A DNA stretch of 64,000 bases from Pontibacter ummariensis (GTDB lineage Bacteria > Bacteroidota > Bacteroidia > Cytophagales > Hymenobacteraceae), in the NCBI RefSeq assembly GCF_900188175.1, contig NZ_FZOQ01000015.1, positions 1 to 64,000 on the forward strand, given 5' to 3'. Within the stretch, counting starts at the first letter, position 1. The number at the start of each line of letters is the position of its first letter. Under the pieces are notes generated by a model. The model did no database searches. It was not told the DNA's origin and worked only from the letters and a program-made list of their open reading frames with translations. Shown piece after piece: positions 52,543-61,920 of this stretch. The translations under genes and the position numbers were made by a program.

Positions 52543-54465
52543 CTACAGGATATCTGTTGAGAACTGTATAACAAAAGAATTCCCCCTAGTGTAATACCAG
52601 TTTTGTGCGTTGTAAGCAAGTAAGTATTTCCCATCGGTTGTAGAAGTTGCCCCTCTTAACCCATATACTACTGAATACCACGCATTAGTATGAATGCGAT
52701 TATAATCTAAGACACGGATATAGTCATTATCACAGAAGTAAATGACGTTCTCTTCATTCGCTTTATAACTAAAGTCGGCACTACCATTTTCCCTGTTGTC
52801 CAGGAAAGACTCGCTGCTCGCAAACCCAGTCGTCGGGTTGACTATTAACTGGTTATAAAGTTGCCCCATGTAAATTCTGTCATCCTTCCTGTTAGGAGTA
52901 ATAAACACACCCCTGGTAAATTTCGGTGGCACATAGCTCGTAATCTTTTGGGTATGTTGGTCAAAAATGGCAATGTTGGCTGATCCGTAAGAAGGCATCA
53001 AGAGTAGTTTGCTCTTGTTGTAGTTTACATGGGCATAATCAAAATAGGCATAAGTGGTTGTTCCAAAAAAATCATGCTGATCGTGCTTATAGAAGGTGTC
53101 ATTCTTCTGGCTGTCTATCATTCGCCAGCTGAGCGCACTTGAACCTTTCGCGCCAAGAAGAAGAATCCCCAGACCATTATTCGTAAATTCGAAATCGTAG
53201 GGGTATATAGTTGGATGATCCGGATGATCACCAGGATCTGCTGGTATCGTAATTTCCCGCTTAAGCACACCCGTTGTTCTGTTTAAAACGGAAATTATGG
53301 GCGAATCTTGGTAAACATACAGTTCATTGGTTAGATAGTTGATGGCAAGACCTTTGGGCTCAAATGAGAGATTAAATTTATGCTTCAGCCCTAAATCGCT
53401 CATTGCCAATTCGTAAACTGAATTAGGCGAAGCCGTCAGCACCCAATAGGTCTTGTTCGACTCATCAACAAAATGGTTGACAATTCTGCCCGGCACTTCT
53501 ATTTTCCGGCTGTAAAAGCCAACTTTTAAAACATGCTTACTGATCTGACTATCTTCATCTTCCACTTCTAAATCAAATGTATATTCACCTCCCAGTTTTG
53601 CGCATGCATAACTAAACTTAATTCCGAAGTTGTTGTCGGTATAAGTGGTGTTTGCAGCACTTAGGCATGTTTCCAGGTGTGGTCTAATTGTTTTGAGTTT
53701 AACCTTCTTGTTAAACTTTACATATACTGAGTCCTCCTCTGATGCTGCGCCATTTCCAGGTATACCAGCATAGCTTAGTACCATTAACTTAGCAGCTTGC
53801 TTAACTTTAAACAGCTTATTTATAGTACCTGCTGACACACTTACTAAGCCGATTCTACTTTCTGCAGCATCATTTTGAGTCCAGTTTACTCTTACCTCTC
53901 CATTGCCTGAGCCTTCTGATTTAGATGTTTTTATCCAATCTGCATCAGCATGCACTGTCCAGTTTGTGTTACTATTGATTTCAAGTTCACGCCAGCCGAG
54001 GCTGGAGGCAGCATTGACCAAAGTATCTGAAACTGTTAGAAACTCTTCACCTCTCTTTAAATAGAAGTCTTCTAAAACTTTCTGTTCATCCGGTATATTC
54101 ACCACTGACGACACCCCAATGTAGTGAGGCTGCGATACGGATATTTCGTATCGCCCCACCTTTAGGCTTTTGAACTCGTAAGCGCCATTTGCTGTCAGTA
54201 CACTTTTGCTGGTTCCATCACCTTTAACCGTAACAGTTATCCCGTTTAGTGGCTGGCCAAACTCATTATAAACGGTCCCGCCCACACTGCCGAATACTTC
54301 TGGTAAAGCATCCTCTTTTTTGTCACAACTGTTGTAAGTTATAACAGCAAGAAAGAGGAGCAACAGCCTGATAGGTGCCTGTTTTATAGCTGAAAAATGG
54401 GGAGGAAACTTGGGAGCGTACACAGGATGAACAGTGTTAGAGTGGACTTGATTTAGAGACGGCAA
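52543..54465 (-). CDS. Lipoprotein with carboxypeptidase-regulatory, BACON and propeller-like parts
   Basis: A 640-residue protein; the frame opens with a 30-residue hydrophilic stretch before the signal peptide, whose lipobox is VITYNSC (Cys47), so the true start may be an inner codon. A carboxypeptidase-regulatory-like beta domain (about 58-130, GGTVYNEFGQPLNGITVTV) is followed by a BACON-type domain (135-220, NTNWTVHADADWIKTS), an Ig-like segment (225-320), then about 310 residues of repeats with WD/YVTN-propeller character (LTNELYVYQDSPIISVLNR). Surface binding to carbohydrate or protein is likely by family, but the ligand is unknown. AT-rich. Confidence 0.75.
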   Translation of the reverse strand: MPSLNQVHSNTVHPVYAPKFPPHFSAIKQAPIRLLLLFLAVITYNSCDKKEDALPEVFGSVGGTVYNEFGQPLNGITVTVKGDGTSKSVLTANGAYEFKSLKVGRYEISVSQPHYIGVSSVVNIPDEQKVLEDFYLKRGEEFLTVSDTLVNAASSLGWRELEINSNTNWTVHADADWIKTSKSEGSGNGEVRVNWTQNDAAESRIGLVSVSAGTINKLFKVKQAAKLMVLSYAGIPGNGAASEEDSVYVKFNKKVKLKTIRPHLETCLSAANTTYTDNNFGIKFSYACAKLGGEYTFDLEVEDEDSQISKHVLKVGFYSRKIEVPGRIVNHFVDESNKTYWVLTASPNSVYELAMSDLGLKHKFNLSFEPKGLAINYLTNELYVYQDSPIISVLNRTTGVLKREITIPADPGDHPDHPTIYPYDFEFTNNGLGILLLGAKGSSALSWRMIDSQKNDTFYKHDQHDFFGTTTYAYFDYAHVNYNKSKLLLMPSYGSANIAIFDQHTQKITSYVPPKFTRGVFITPNRKDDRIYMGQLYNQLIVNPTTGFASSESFLDNRENGSADFSYKANEENVIYFCDNDYIRVLDYNRIHTNAWYSVVYGLRGATSTTDGKYLLAYNAQNWYYTRGNSFVIQFSTDIL

Positions 54466-54561
54466 TCATACTACAAAAATACAATTTGACAAAACAGGAG
54501 CTCAATATAATTAAGAAATAGGGTACACCCGACTACGCAGTAGAAGCAGTAGGTTTAGCCC

Positions 54562-54655
54562 CGTTGGAGCGAGTTTGTTGCTGTTGTCTTTTCCTGTTCA
54601 GGCAACTATACTTTCAGCACAAGTGCAAGTACGACCTACAAGCTCCACTTGCACA
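54562..54655 (+). repeat. Solo left end of the RAYT unit
   Basis: Degraded REP CGTTGGAGCGAGTTTGTTGC (54562), conserved GGCAACTATACTTTCAGCAC, and inner inverted REP GTACGACCTACAAGCTCCAC (54629). No transposase sequence follows. Confidence 0.55.
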
Positions 54656-54818
54656 CGTAAACATGTTACGATTTTTCAACCTACGATGATAAGAAGGACA
54701 GTCGTTTTCACATTGAAAGAGTACTTAAAATTCCTATTCCTACTGCTAACAAGCATACGGAATCTCCTTTATCACTATCTTACAAAGGAATTACAACCAC
54801 GTAAACCTGGGTAAAACC

Positions 54819-55196
54819 TTGCGCTACTTCTTTCATATCGGCTGTGGCGGCACACACAACAAAGGCTGGCAATGCCACCCCTATGGAGTAGGGGTGCAGC
54901 AGGTGATAGAAGAAAGGCTTCAAAAGATTCTGAAGCAGCCAGTAGTGGTTATTGGCTGTGGCAGAACAGATGCAGGTTTACATGCGAGCCAGTTCTTTTT
55001 TCACCAGGATGTAGCGCAGCCCTGGGAATTCGACATGCTTTTCCGGCTGAACAAAGTGTTACCGCCCGACCCTCTCTCCTACCTTCCAACATGTAACGAA
55101 TGCCGGCTGGCAAACACCCTGAGAAAAACCACCTGGTACGAGGGTGGGTTTCCATATTCCCACAGGCTGGGGTTTAAAGCGGCTAGTTATTTATAA
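54819..55196 (+). pseudogene. Truncated TruA-like pseudouridine synthase fragment
   Basis: A frame of 125 codons from a TTG at 54819. The opening RYFFHIGCGGTHNKGWQ, then VGVQQVIEERLQKIL and IGCGRTDAGLHASQFFFH (catalytic Asp of TruA in GRTDA) and LFRLNKVLPPDP are those of the N-terminal half of tRNA pseudouridine synthase A. From LSYLPTCNECR onward the sequence leaves the family and stops, about half the usual length (about 250 residues). The C-terminal half is not found downstream. It is probably a decayed paralogue. Confidence 0.75.
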
Positions 55197-55199
55197 AAC

Positions 55200-55550
55200 C
55201 ATTACTTTTTCAGAATTGAGTTATAATTCGCTTACCACCGCACAGCTTGCCTTAGCCATCAGAGCCGGCTATTTAACAAAAAATATAAGTTCAACTATTT
55301 ATTTAAATTATTTAATTCGTAGAATTAAACTACACTTCCCTCAGCTCCAGCAGGTACCACTGTTCAGTTAAATCACCCTAACATTGTAAACCGGTAAGTG
55401 ACTACATTCTGCTCCCAGGCTGTTTTCCTGGCGCCAAGGCTACTTGCCTCCCCTGATTCGCCCTCATCACGTTCTAGTGTTAAGTCTTTACCTCGATTGG
55501 TTAATTAAGATCAGAAACATTGTAATCATTCTAAACATAATTAAAACTTA
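55200..55550. other. Gene-free stretch
   Basis: AT-rich DNA between the truA fragment and the next lipoprotein gene. No further TruA similarity, gene or repeat was recognised. Confidence 0.4.
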
Positions 55551-55555
55551 ATCCT

Positions 55556-56101
55556 ATGAAAAACTTTCGACTAAATGTGATGGTGCCTCTACTGGCCCTT
55601 TGTCTTGTATTAATCTCCTGTGAATCTGAGGAAGTTGCTCCTGTAGATCCAGTTATGAGTGAGGCAATAACACAAGATGCCTCATCAGGGGCCATTGTGT
55701 ATAAGAGTAAAGAAGTAATAGACTTCGGAGAGGAAGAATGGTATTTTCTAACACCATGTGGTGAGTATAGGATTCTTGAAGGGGTACAGCAAATCAACTT
55801 TATGGTTGTTGAAAATAAGAATAAGCTAAACATTCATTTCCATCTCAACAATTCTAATTTCAGGGTAATAAATGAAAGTACAGGGGTAACCTACGTAGGC
55901 AATAACACAATAAATGTCACTGAGCATATTACTAAGCCAACTGGTTTTCCTTACACCATCAAGGAGTCTTTCCGGTCTGTTCTTACAGTTCCGGGCAGTG
56001 ACAATAATGTTATGCTGAAGTTCGATTATATTCTTTGGATAAATGCAGACGGAAGCATAAAAATTGCAGCAGAAACCATCAGCGTTGACTGCGAAAAATA
56101 G
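55556..56101 (+). CDS. Small lipoprotein, unknown
   Basis: A 181-residue lipoprotein with signal peptide LLALCLVLISC (Cys22) and an acidic Ser/Glu tether. The mature part is rich in beta-type alternation (YKSKEVIDFG, INFMVVENKNKLNIHFHLN, LKFDYILWINADG) and ends in ISVDCEK. It resembles many single-copy lipoproteins of Bacteroidota with no assigned role. AT-rich. Confidence 0.7.
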   Translation: MKNFRLNVMVPLLALCLVLISCESEEVAPVDPVMSEAITQDASSGAIVYKSKEVIDFGEEEWYFLTPCGEYRILEGVQQINFMVVENKNKLNIHFHLNNSNFRVINESTGVTYVGNNTINVTEHITKPTGFPYTIKESFRSVLTVPGSDNNVMLKFDYILWINADGSIKIAAETISVDCEK

Positions 56102-56143
56102 CTACTGTGAATAAGATGTAAACTTATCATAGAACTTGCCCCC

Positions 56144-56205
56144 CGCTGGCGCGAGCTTACAGCTCGTGCCTTTTCCATTCCACACAGCTGTACCTGCAGT
56201 ACGCC
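56144..56205 (+). repeat. Solo left end of the RAYT unit
   Basis: CGCTGGCGCGAGCTTACAGC followed by TCGTGCCTTTTCCATTCCAC and ACAGCTGTACCTGCAG, closely matching copies A, C and D, with nothing of the transposase behind it. Confidence 0.7.
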
Positions 56206-56358
56206 TGATCGTATGGGCAGAATCTATAAAACCACCGGGTTCACCTTATGTTAGTAGCGGTCTTTTGAGTATTCGTATAATATTTTTTTAGATGTAGGCA
56301 GAAATGCTTGTTTTGACATTGTTAAAACCAATGCACACGCCTCCAAACCCATAAAACT

Positions 56359-57126
56359 ATGCTCAAGAACAAAGACCTGCTCACACTCCTGATCCGGATA
56401 TTTTTAGGTTATATTTTTCTCTCCGCCGGTGTCTGTAAGCTGACGCACGGCAATTTCGGACAGATGATAGGACCTCCCTGGCTGGAAGAACGATTGGCAG
56501 CATATGGTCTGGGCCTGTTCGCGCAGGTGGTGGCCCTAAGTCAGGTGGTGTGTGGTGCGCTGCTGCTCTCGCAGCGGTTTAGCTTACTGGGTGCCGTTAT
56601 GCTTGTACCGATGAACGTGGCCATACTTGCTGTAACAGTTTCGCAGCAATGGGCGGGCACACCAGGCATCAACGCCGCACTGCTGCTGCTCAACCTGTCG
56701 CTCCTGGCCATGGAGCACCCGAAGTTCCGGTTTTTGCTGCAGGCCGACAAGACTTTCAACATTAAGCCCACCTCAACAGACCGGATCGGGCAGAATGTCT
56801 TTAGTTGGCTGGGGCTAGGTTTTTGCCTCCTCACACTGGCAGCAGCGCCCTTTCACCTGGTGCTTACAACTGTATTTGCGGTGTCGGCCTTCGCGGCCTT
56901 TGCCCTAACCCTTACCCGCAACGGCATACGGCACAAGCTCGATGTGCTGCTCCTGATCCTGCCTTTTGTGGCTATGATCGTTCTGACGCTGGGAAGGAGG
57001 ATACCTTTTGCCGGGTTCGTTTTAGCCGGGCTGGTACTGGTAGAGGCGCTGCTGTTGGTTATCAGGCTTGTACTGGGGGCAAGAAACAGAAAAGGTATCA
57101 CACAGGCTACAGCCGCTTTATCCTGA
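56359..57126 (+). CDS. DoxX-like membrane protein
   Basis: A 255-residue membrane protein with about seven hydrophobic segments. The opening LLIRIFLGYIFLSAGVCKLT with Lys and His is typical of DoxX/MauE-like proteins, and a second four-helix set (about 155-240) follows, so the protein is about twice the common DoxX length. The family is linked to quinone or thiol redox reactions; the role here is not known. RAYT remnant copy E lies just downstream. Confidence 0.72.
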   Translation: MLKNKDLLTLLIRIFLGYIFLSAGVCKLTHGNFGQMIGPPWLEERLAAYGLGLFAQVVALSQVVCGALLLSQRFSLLGAVMLVPMNVAILAVTVSQQWAGTPGINAALLLLNLSLLAMEHPKFRFLLQADKTFNIKPTSTDRIGQNVFSWLGLGFCLLTLAAAPFHLVLTTVFAVSAFAAFALTLTRNGIRHKLDVLLLILPFVAMIVLTLGRRIPFAGFVLAGLVLVEALLLVIRLVLGARNRKGITQATAALS

Positions 57127-57189
57127 AAGCAGCTGTAGCCTAGGACACAGACGAGCATCTTCCAGGCCAAGTAGCGGCAAGCCTCCCTC

Positions 57190-57350
57190 CAACTGGAGGT
57201 AGCTGGCAGCTAGTGTTTTTTCCGCGCTGCTGTACCTACAGAGCAGGTAAACCTCTGTGGAGGCTGGTTTTGTGTCGGAGCCGGTGCTTTTGAGGCATGG
57301 CAGGGCCATGGCTTTTGGCGAGGGCAAGGGTGTATTAAAATGGATAAAGT
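57190..57350 (+). mobile_element. Strongly decayed RAYT unit (copy E)
   Basis: A degraded left end (TGGAGGTAGCTGGCAGCTAG near 57193), then TTTTTTCCGCGCTGCTGTAC, then the transposase C-terminus in one frame: VEAGFVSEP to GEGKGVLKWIK ending at 57350. The order is the same as in copies C and D, with more substitutions. Confidence 0.65.
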
Positions 57351-57448
57351 AGCCCAATTGCTTTACGAAGCCCTTCCCTCCTGCGCTTTTGACAGGACAT
57401 GATGTGAGGGATCGGCCTTACCCCTGTGTTTTCTGGTTTTCCAGCCTT

Positions 57449-59383
57449 TTATTCGAAGATCTCAATCTCTACTTTCCGGTCCAAGGGGCTATCCTTCTGA
57501 GAAGAGGCTTCATCGCCCCTATAGGCTGTTTGCACGCGCTCTTTAGCGATCCCCTGGTCGGTTAGTAACTTCTCCAGCGCCTCTACCCGCTTCCGGCTGA
57601 GGGCCATGTTATAGGCGGCGCTGCCGGACCGGGAGGCATAGCCAGTGAGCTTTACCTGCAGGTGCGGGTTCTCCTGTAGGGTGCTTAGGACCTGCTTCAG
57701 GTCTTGCAGGCTCCCGGTGGGGACACGGTGGGCATTGAAGGGGAAAAAGACCGTGGCACCGGTATACGTTGGAGCGGGAGCAGTTGGCGGCGTAGCAGGC
57801 CTGGCCTTCGCTTGCTTCAGCCGGGCTACCTCCTGTTCGTACTGGTTCAGGCGCTGCACAAGGCTATCGGTGCGCAGGACTTGCTGCTGCAGGTTTTGTG
57901 TCAGGCTGCTGTCCCGGGCAATGCGGATGGTGTCCGATACCTTCAATGCCTGGAGCGAGTCGACCTTGCTTTGCAGCCGCCGGATCTCTGCTTCTATCAA
58001 AGCCTGCCGGAACTGCTCTTTGCGGAGCTGTGCGGTGTCCGCCTGCATGGCTGGAACAGGTACTAAAATTGTTTGAGAAGGAACCGCTACCGTTTGAGCG
58101 GCCACACGCCCTGCTTCCGTTTTGCGTGCAGGTGCCGCCTGCTGTGCCCGGGCAGGCTCTCTTCGCGCAGGAGCAGGCCTTTGCCCGGTGCGGGTCCTTT
58201 CCCTTTCCGGAGCGGCTCTCACCTGCTGCTGTTTTGTTTCTGCTTTTTCAGAAGTCAGCTCCCTTTCCTGTGTGCGGGCAGCTGGTCTTTCCTGCCGGGT
58301 GGCTTTCTGTGTTTCCTCTGGCGTTCCAGGGCCTTGCACCTGTACCAGGGTGTCCACGAGCACCACAACGTTGCGCTGCGCCGTGGGCAGCGGTCGTAGT
58401 TCCCCCTGTGTCATTATGGAGTCGAGGCGGATCATGGACCTGGCGGAAGAAATCGTTTGGAGGGTTGTGGTGGCTGTATCCGCGGCCTGGTTGGGTTCGG
58501 CGCTTACTACCTCCCGGGGAAGGGGCTGGGCTTGTGTACTGGTATCCACTTCCACGGGGCTACTGTTCACCAGGGCGGTATCAACCGGCACTTTTGTTAC
58601 GACTGGCTCCGGGAGGACGGTGGCATCTGGCAGGCTGTTCACCTGTGCCTCCTTCGGCTCCAGCTTCAGGATGGCTTCCAGCATGTTTTGCCGCGGCTGG
58701 CTTCGCTCCGCCACGGGGCGTAACAGGTCGCTGTCTCCCACATAAAACTGCGGGGCTTTAAAGGTCGACTTCCGGAAGCCAAAGCTATACCCTACCGTGA
58801 TGCCTGTATGCAGGTAGGCATCGTAGCGGTTATGCTGCTCCAGGGCTGCCTCCGGTAGGTGGCGCTCGGTGTGGTAGACCCACTCCGCCTGTAAAGCCGC
58901 TTGCCAGCGCTCGGCAATCCGGAACTTCAGGCCTACGCCGAAAGGGATGGCAGGCACGTAGCGGGACTCTTCCTCTATGTCCTGGTGCGAGGTTTTGAGG
59001 ATGCTAAAGCCATATCCCCCGAACACATACGGCGACACCAGGGCCATCGAAGGCAGCAGCCAGCCGTTATCGGTGTAAAAATAGGCCCTGAGCGCCGACA
59101 GGTGCACCCCCGTCGTAAAGGCGTTCCCCTGCGGATCGCTCCCCCATACATCGCCAACCGTATAGCCCAGCGACAGCGCCACACTGTTGCCGATATGGCG
59201 GCTTAGCTCTACCCGGTACAGCAGGTTATCGTCTGTTTTAAAATAGTCGGTGCTGCTGTTCGCGTCGTTCACGTAACGGGCGAGGCCGGTATAGCCGCGC
59301 AGCTGCCACGTATACAGGTCCTGCTGGGCAGAGGCCATCTGGCAGCCAAACAGGAGCATCCCGAAAAGTATAAAACGTTTCAT
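57449..59383 (-). CDS. OmpA-family outer membrane protein with long low-complexity linker
   Basis: About 644 residues from the ATG of MKRFILFGMLLFGCQMASAQ, two bases after the upstream gene. The signal peptide is followed by a beta-barrel-like domain (about 25-230, many alternating aromatic strands, for example SVALSLGYTVGDVWG). A Pro/Gln/Arg/Ala-rich linker comes next (230-450) and a coiled coil of Gln/Leu (455-525). A C-terminal OmpA domain (540-644) has FFPFNAH and YNMALSRKRVEAL. The second arginine of the peptidoglycan-binding pair is present, but Ser stands where the usual Asp would be (GYAS). It tethers the outer membrane or a surface machine to the wall. Confidence 0.85.
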   Translation of the reverse strand: MKRFILFGMLLFGCQMASAQQDLYTWQLRGYTGLARYVNDANSSTDYFKTDDNLLYRVELSRHIGNSVALSLGYTVGDVWGSDPQGNAFTTGVHLSALRAYFYTDNGWLLPSMALVSPYVFGGYGFSILKTSHQDIEEESRYVPAIPFGVGLKFRIAERWQAALQAEWVYHTERHLPEAALEQHNRYDAYLHTGITVGYSFGFRKSTFKAPQFYVGDSDLLRPVAERSQPRQNMLEAILKLEPKEAQVNSLPDATVLPEPVVTKVPVDTALVNSSPVEVDTSTQAQPLPREVVSAEPNQAADTATTTLQTISSARSMIRLDSIMTQGELRPLPTAQRNVVVLVDTLVQVQGPGTPEETQKATRQERPAARTQERELTSEKAETKQQQVRAAPERERTRTGQRPAPARREPARAQQAAPARKTEAGRVAAQTVAVPSQTILVPVPAMQADTAQLRKEQFRQALIEAEIRRLQSKVDSLQALKVSDTIRIARDSSLTQNLQQQVLRTDSLVQRLNQYEQEVARLKQAKARPATPPTAPAPTYTGATVFFPFNAHRVPTGSLQDLKQVLSTLQENPHLQVKLTGYASRSGSAAYNMALSRKRVEALEKLLTDQGIAKERVQTAYRGDEASSQKDSPLDRKVEIEIFE

Positions 59384-59385
59384 GG

Positions 59386-60567
59386 CTACCGGTTTAAGTC
59401 CATCCACAAGTTAAGCTCCAGGCTGAGGCCGATAAAAGGCCGCACGTAAACGCGATCGACATTAAAGTCAGAAATGGAATTCGACCCCTGGTCGCTCTGC
59501 AGCACGGTGGCTCCCGCATTGATGCGGACAAACGGAAGGGCGCGGTAGCCCAGGGCCACGTATACCGGCCGCTTTACCACCGGGCCGGTGGCCACGTTAT
59601 CGTCGCCAAAGTCCAGGTTCTTTAAGAACACACCCGTGGAGATGCTGGACCTGGACCAGAAAGTAGAAGAGAAGGCTGCCCGTCCCAGTGGAATGGAAAT
59701 GCCCGCATAGGGCGCTGTGTCAGACGACAGGTTATCGGTATCGCCGGAGTAGTATACACCGCCGTAGCCCAGGTTAAGGGCCAATACGTTTTTGGTTTTC
59801 TCGGTGGCGTAGTCCGTTATTTTCTTCCGGTCCACCAGCACGAGGAGGCGCGTGTTAGCATACTGGACCAGCTCCTGGTTTACCATTTCTTTCAGGGCCT
59901 CGATCTGCTCCTGCGCGTACTTCAGCCGGACAGTGCGGTTGTCATCGTCTTCCCGGGCCAGGATGTTGAGTTTGGCCTTCCGGAGGCGCAACTCGTCCAG
60001 TTGCTCCAGCTTGTCCAGCACAATATCAGAGAAGCCCCGGAAGTCGTAGTCGATCTGGTTCCGGTAAAGGCCCAGCCCTTGGTTTACGATGGCATTCAGG
60101 TCGCTGCGCAGCTTTTTGGGATGCTGGCGCAATTCGACGCTGCTTCTGCTTACCTCAAAGGACTGGTCGATGTAGGCGTCCAGGGCCGAGGTAAGCTGCC
60201 GCAAAAGCTGCCGTTTCTGGCGTATAGAGGCGGGCGCGTAGTAACTGAGGACGAGCGTGTACTTCTCGTTGCCACGCAGGGGGTAATTGACGGGCAGTAC
60301 AAACTGCTTATCGGTGTTGGCGCCGCGCGCTTTCCAGATGTTCGTATAAAGCGGCTCTTTGCTGGTGTCCGCCGTGCGGTAAATCGCAAGCTCCACCAGG
60401 CGTATGTTCCGTCCCACCTCTCCCGTCAGCATCAGGTTGCTTTCGGCTGGCAGGGGCTGTCCTTCGTTAAAGTAAGCTCTGTCGTAGTTAAACACCACCG
60501 TCTCGTACTGCGCAAAAAGTGGGGAAGCGTACAGCAAAAGAAAGAGGAGTGTGTAAAGTTTTTTCAT
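59386..60567 (-). CDS. Exported outer-membrane-like protein, operon partner of the OmpA protein
   Basis: A 393-residue protein with a signal peptide (1-19, cut near PLFAQ). The N-terminal part (20-110) is beta-rich, a helical, possibly coiled-coil part (115-235, DELRLRKAKLNIL, RLKYAQEQIEALKE) follows, and a C-terminal part (250-393) has amphipathic strands ending in LSLELNLWMDLNR as barrels do. No family recognised. It starts the operon and ends two bases before the OmpA gene, so the two products probably form one envelope assembly. Confidence 0.75.
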   Translation of the reverse strand: MKKLYTLLFLLLYASPLFAQYETVVFNYDRAYFNEGQPLPAESNLMLTGEVGRNIRLVELAIYRTADTSKEPLYTNIWKARGANTDKQFVLPVNYPLRGNEKYTLVLSYYAPASIRQKRQLLRQLTSALDAYIDQSFEVSRSSVELRQHPKKLRSDLNAIVNQGLGLYRNQIDYDFRGFSDIVLDKLEQLDELRLRKAKLNILAREDDDNRTVRLKYAQEQIEALKEMVNQELVQYANTRLLVLVDRKKITDYATEKTKNVLALNLGYGGVYYSGDTDNLSSDTAPYAGISIPLGRAAFSSTFWSRSSISTGVFLKNLDFGDDNVATGPVVKRPVYVALGYRALPFVRINAGATVLQSDQGSNSISDFNVDRVYVRPFIGLSLELNLWMDLNR

Positions 60568-60574
60568 GGGGCTG

Positions 60575-61120
60575 AGTTTTAGTTAAAAATGTGGTAGCAA
60601 GCACAACCAAAGGGATGATGAGAAGGGAGAGGCTCACACGTCCTATGTTAGGTTATACGAGATGTACCAATATTATGGGAACAGCCCCAGGGAGATATTG
60701 TTCAGGGGAAAAGCTATATACAGATTGGCTGTTATGCATAAAACATTGTGATACAAAGCCTTAAAACACAACTGCTCTTCGGGTTCCGATAGACAAGGAA
60801 TGGTTCTTCTTTTAATTAGGGCGGGGCAAATTGCACTCTTTTTAGCGAGTGGTTTTAGTAGGTGCATAGTCCCCTGCCAGGGCAGTATGAATAGCGGTGG
60901 TAAGGTGTTCCTCTCTACAGGTGCGGTTTTCCGAACAGGTAAATCTATGGTAGATAGGTTAGAGGTGCTTGTAGCTCGTGCCTCTTCTTTACCACAATCC
61001 AGCAACAGGATCAGTAAACTGCTTAAGGCCCTTCACTTAAACCTCCCTCTCTGGCGGTCGTAAGTTAAGCTAACAGGAGGCCTGCAAAGGTTGTGGGCCC
61101 GCTTCATGCTAAAACACATT
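60575..61120. other. Intergenic region with a degraded REP
   Basis: No gene recognised. A degraded left-end REP, GTGCTTGTAGCTCGTGCC followed by TCTTCTTTACCAC, lies at 60965-60996, in the same orientation as the RAYT copies. Confidence 0.5.
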
Positions 61121-61126
61121 TACGAT

Positions 61127-61396
61127 ATGGCAGATAACAGAAATAAAAACCAAGACCAGACGGAACCAACGAAACGCGACCTCGCCAGTAAGGCAAAAGC
61201 ACAGCCGAACCCGGAGGACTACTCGAACAAGGCGAACATAACCGGTGCTACCGACACCGGCGAAAACGGCACGAGGGCAACCGCCTCTCAGCAGCAAGGG
61301 CAAGGTGCCCGGAACAAGAAAACCGATACCCGAACAGGCTCCGACAGCGGCAGTGGCCACGGCGGCCATGGCGGTGGTAGCCCTACTGGTAAATAA
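61127..61396 (+). CDS. Small disordered hydrophilic protein
   Basis: 89 residues from the ATG of MADNRNKNQDQTEPTKRDLA; an earlier in-frame start adds 12 residues without resemblance to the rest. It is very rich in Asn, Gln, Thr, Lys and Gly and ends HGGHGGGSPTGK. There is no hydrophobic segment, so it is probably disordered. Such proteins are often stress-induced and may protect others during drying or salt stress, by analogy only. Confidence 0.6.
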   Translation: MADNRNKNQDQTEPTKRDLASKAKAQPNPEDYSNKANITGATDTGENGTRATASQQQGQGARNKKTDTRTGSDSGSGHGGHGGGSPTGK

Positions 61397-61415
61397 GCAT
61401 TTGTTTTTTTAAACA

Positions 61416-61452
61416 CAAAGGCCCCTGGAGCAATACTCCAGGGGCCTTTGCT
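61416..61452 (+). terminator. Terminator after the disordered-protein gene
   Basis: The 15-bp perfect stem CAAAGGCCCCTGGAG / CTCCAGGGGCCTTTG with a five-base loop, 19 bp after the stop codon. Confidence 0.88.
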
Positions 61453-61493
61453 TCGGATAACTTCCGCTGCGCCAGCTTGGTACCTATCGCGCA

Positions 61494-61544
61494 AGTGTCC
61501 GTTTGTGCCAGAGAACAGACCGTCGCTAGCAGCGCTAAACGGAC
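61494..61544. repeat. Hairpin-bearing intergenic repeat
   Basis: GTGTCCGTTTGTGCCAGAGA at 61496 is related to ACGTCCGCTTGTGCCAGGGA at 62742-62761. Here GTCCGTTT (61498) pairs with AAACGGAC (61537-61544). Confidence 0.45.
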
Positions 61545-61739
61545 GCGGGACCTTCGGACACCGCAAGGTCTTTTAGGCCACCGCCATACGGCCCTGGCAG
61601 CAACACAATAAGTCCATCTCCCGGTGGCACCTGCAGCTTTAGATTGGATCAAAAGTCCCCTGATCTTACCCAGTGGCACCTTTCCTAAAAGAAGCTGGAA
61701 TAACCCGTTGCTATCCAGTTTAATTGCGTACATTAGAAG

Positions 61740-61916
61740 ATGTTAGAAAACCTATTCCCGATAGGATCGGAAGTATTTGCCAAGGTAAATCCCGATCTTA
61801 AATTAGTCATCAGGCAGTACCTGAAGCGTATTTATTATTGCACTGTGCAGGAGAATCCGACACAGAAGGAACTGGTTTATTTTGAGCGGGAGTTAATTCC
61901 TGTGCCGGTCAGCTAA
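61740..61916 (+). CDS. Small protein of 58 residues
   Basis: ATG 61740 to TAA 61914-61916 gives MLENLFPIGSEVFAKVNPDL followed by KLVIRQYLKRIYYCTVQENP and TQKELVYFERELIPVPVS. It is compact and protein-like, with a pattern of a small beta-barrel (GSEVFAKVNPDLKLVIRQY, KELVYFEREL) as in other tiny regulatory or binding proteins of Bacteroidota. A clear terminator follows at once. No family name is offered. Confidence 0.7.
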   Translation: MLENLFPIGSEVFAKVNPDLKLVIRQYLKRIYYCTVQENPTQKELVYFERELIPVPVS

Positions 61917-61920
61917 GCAC

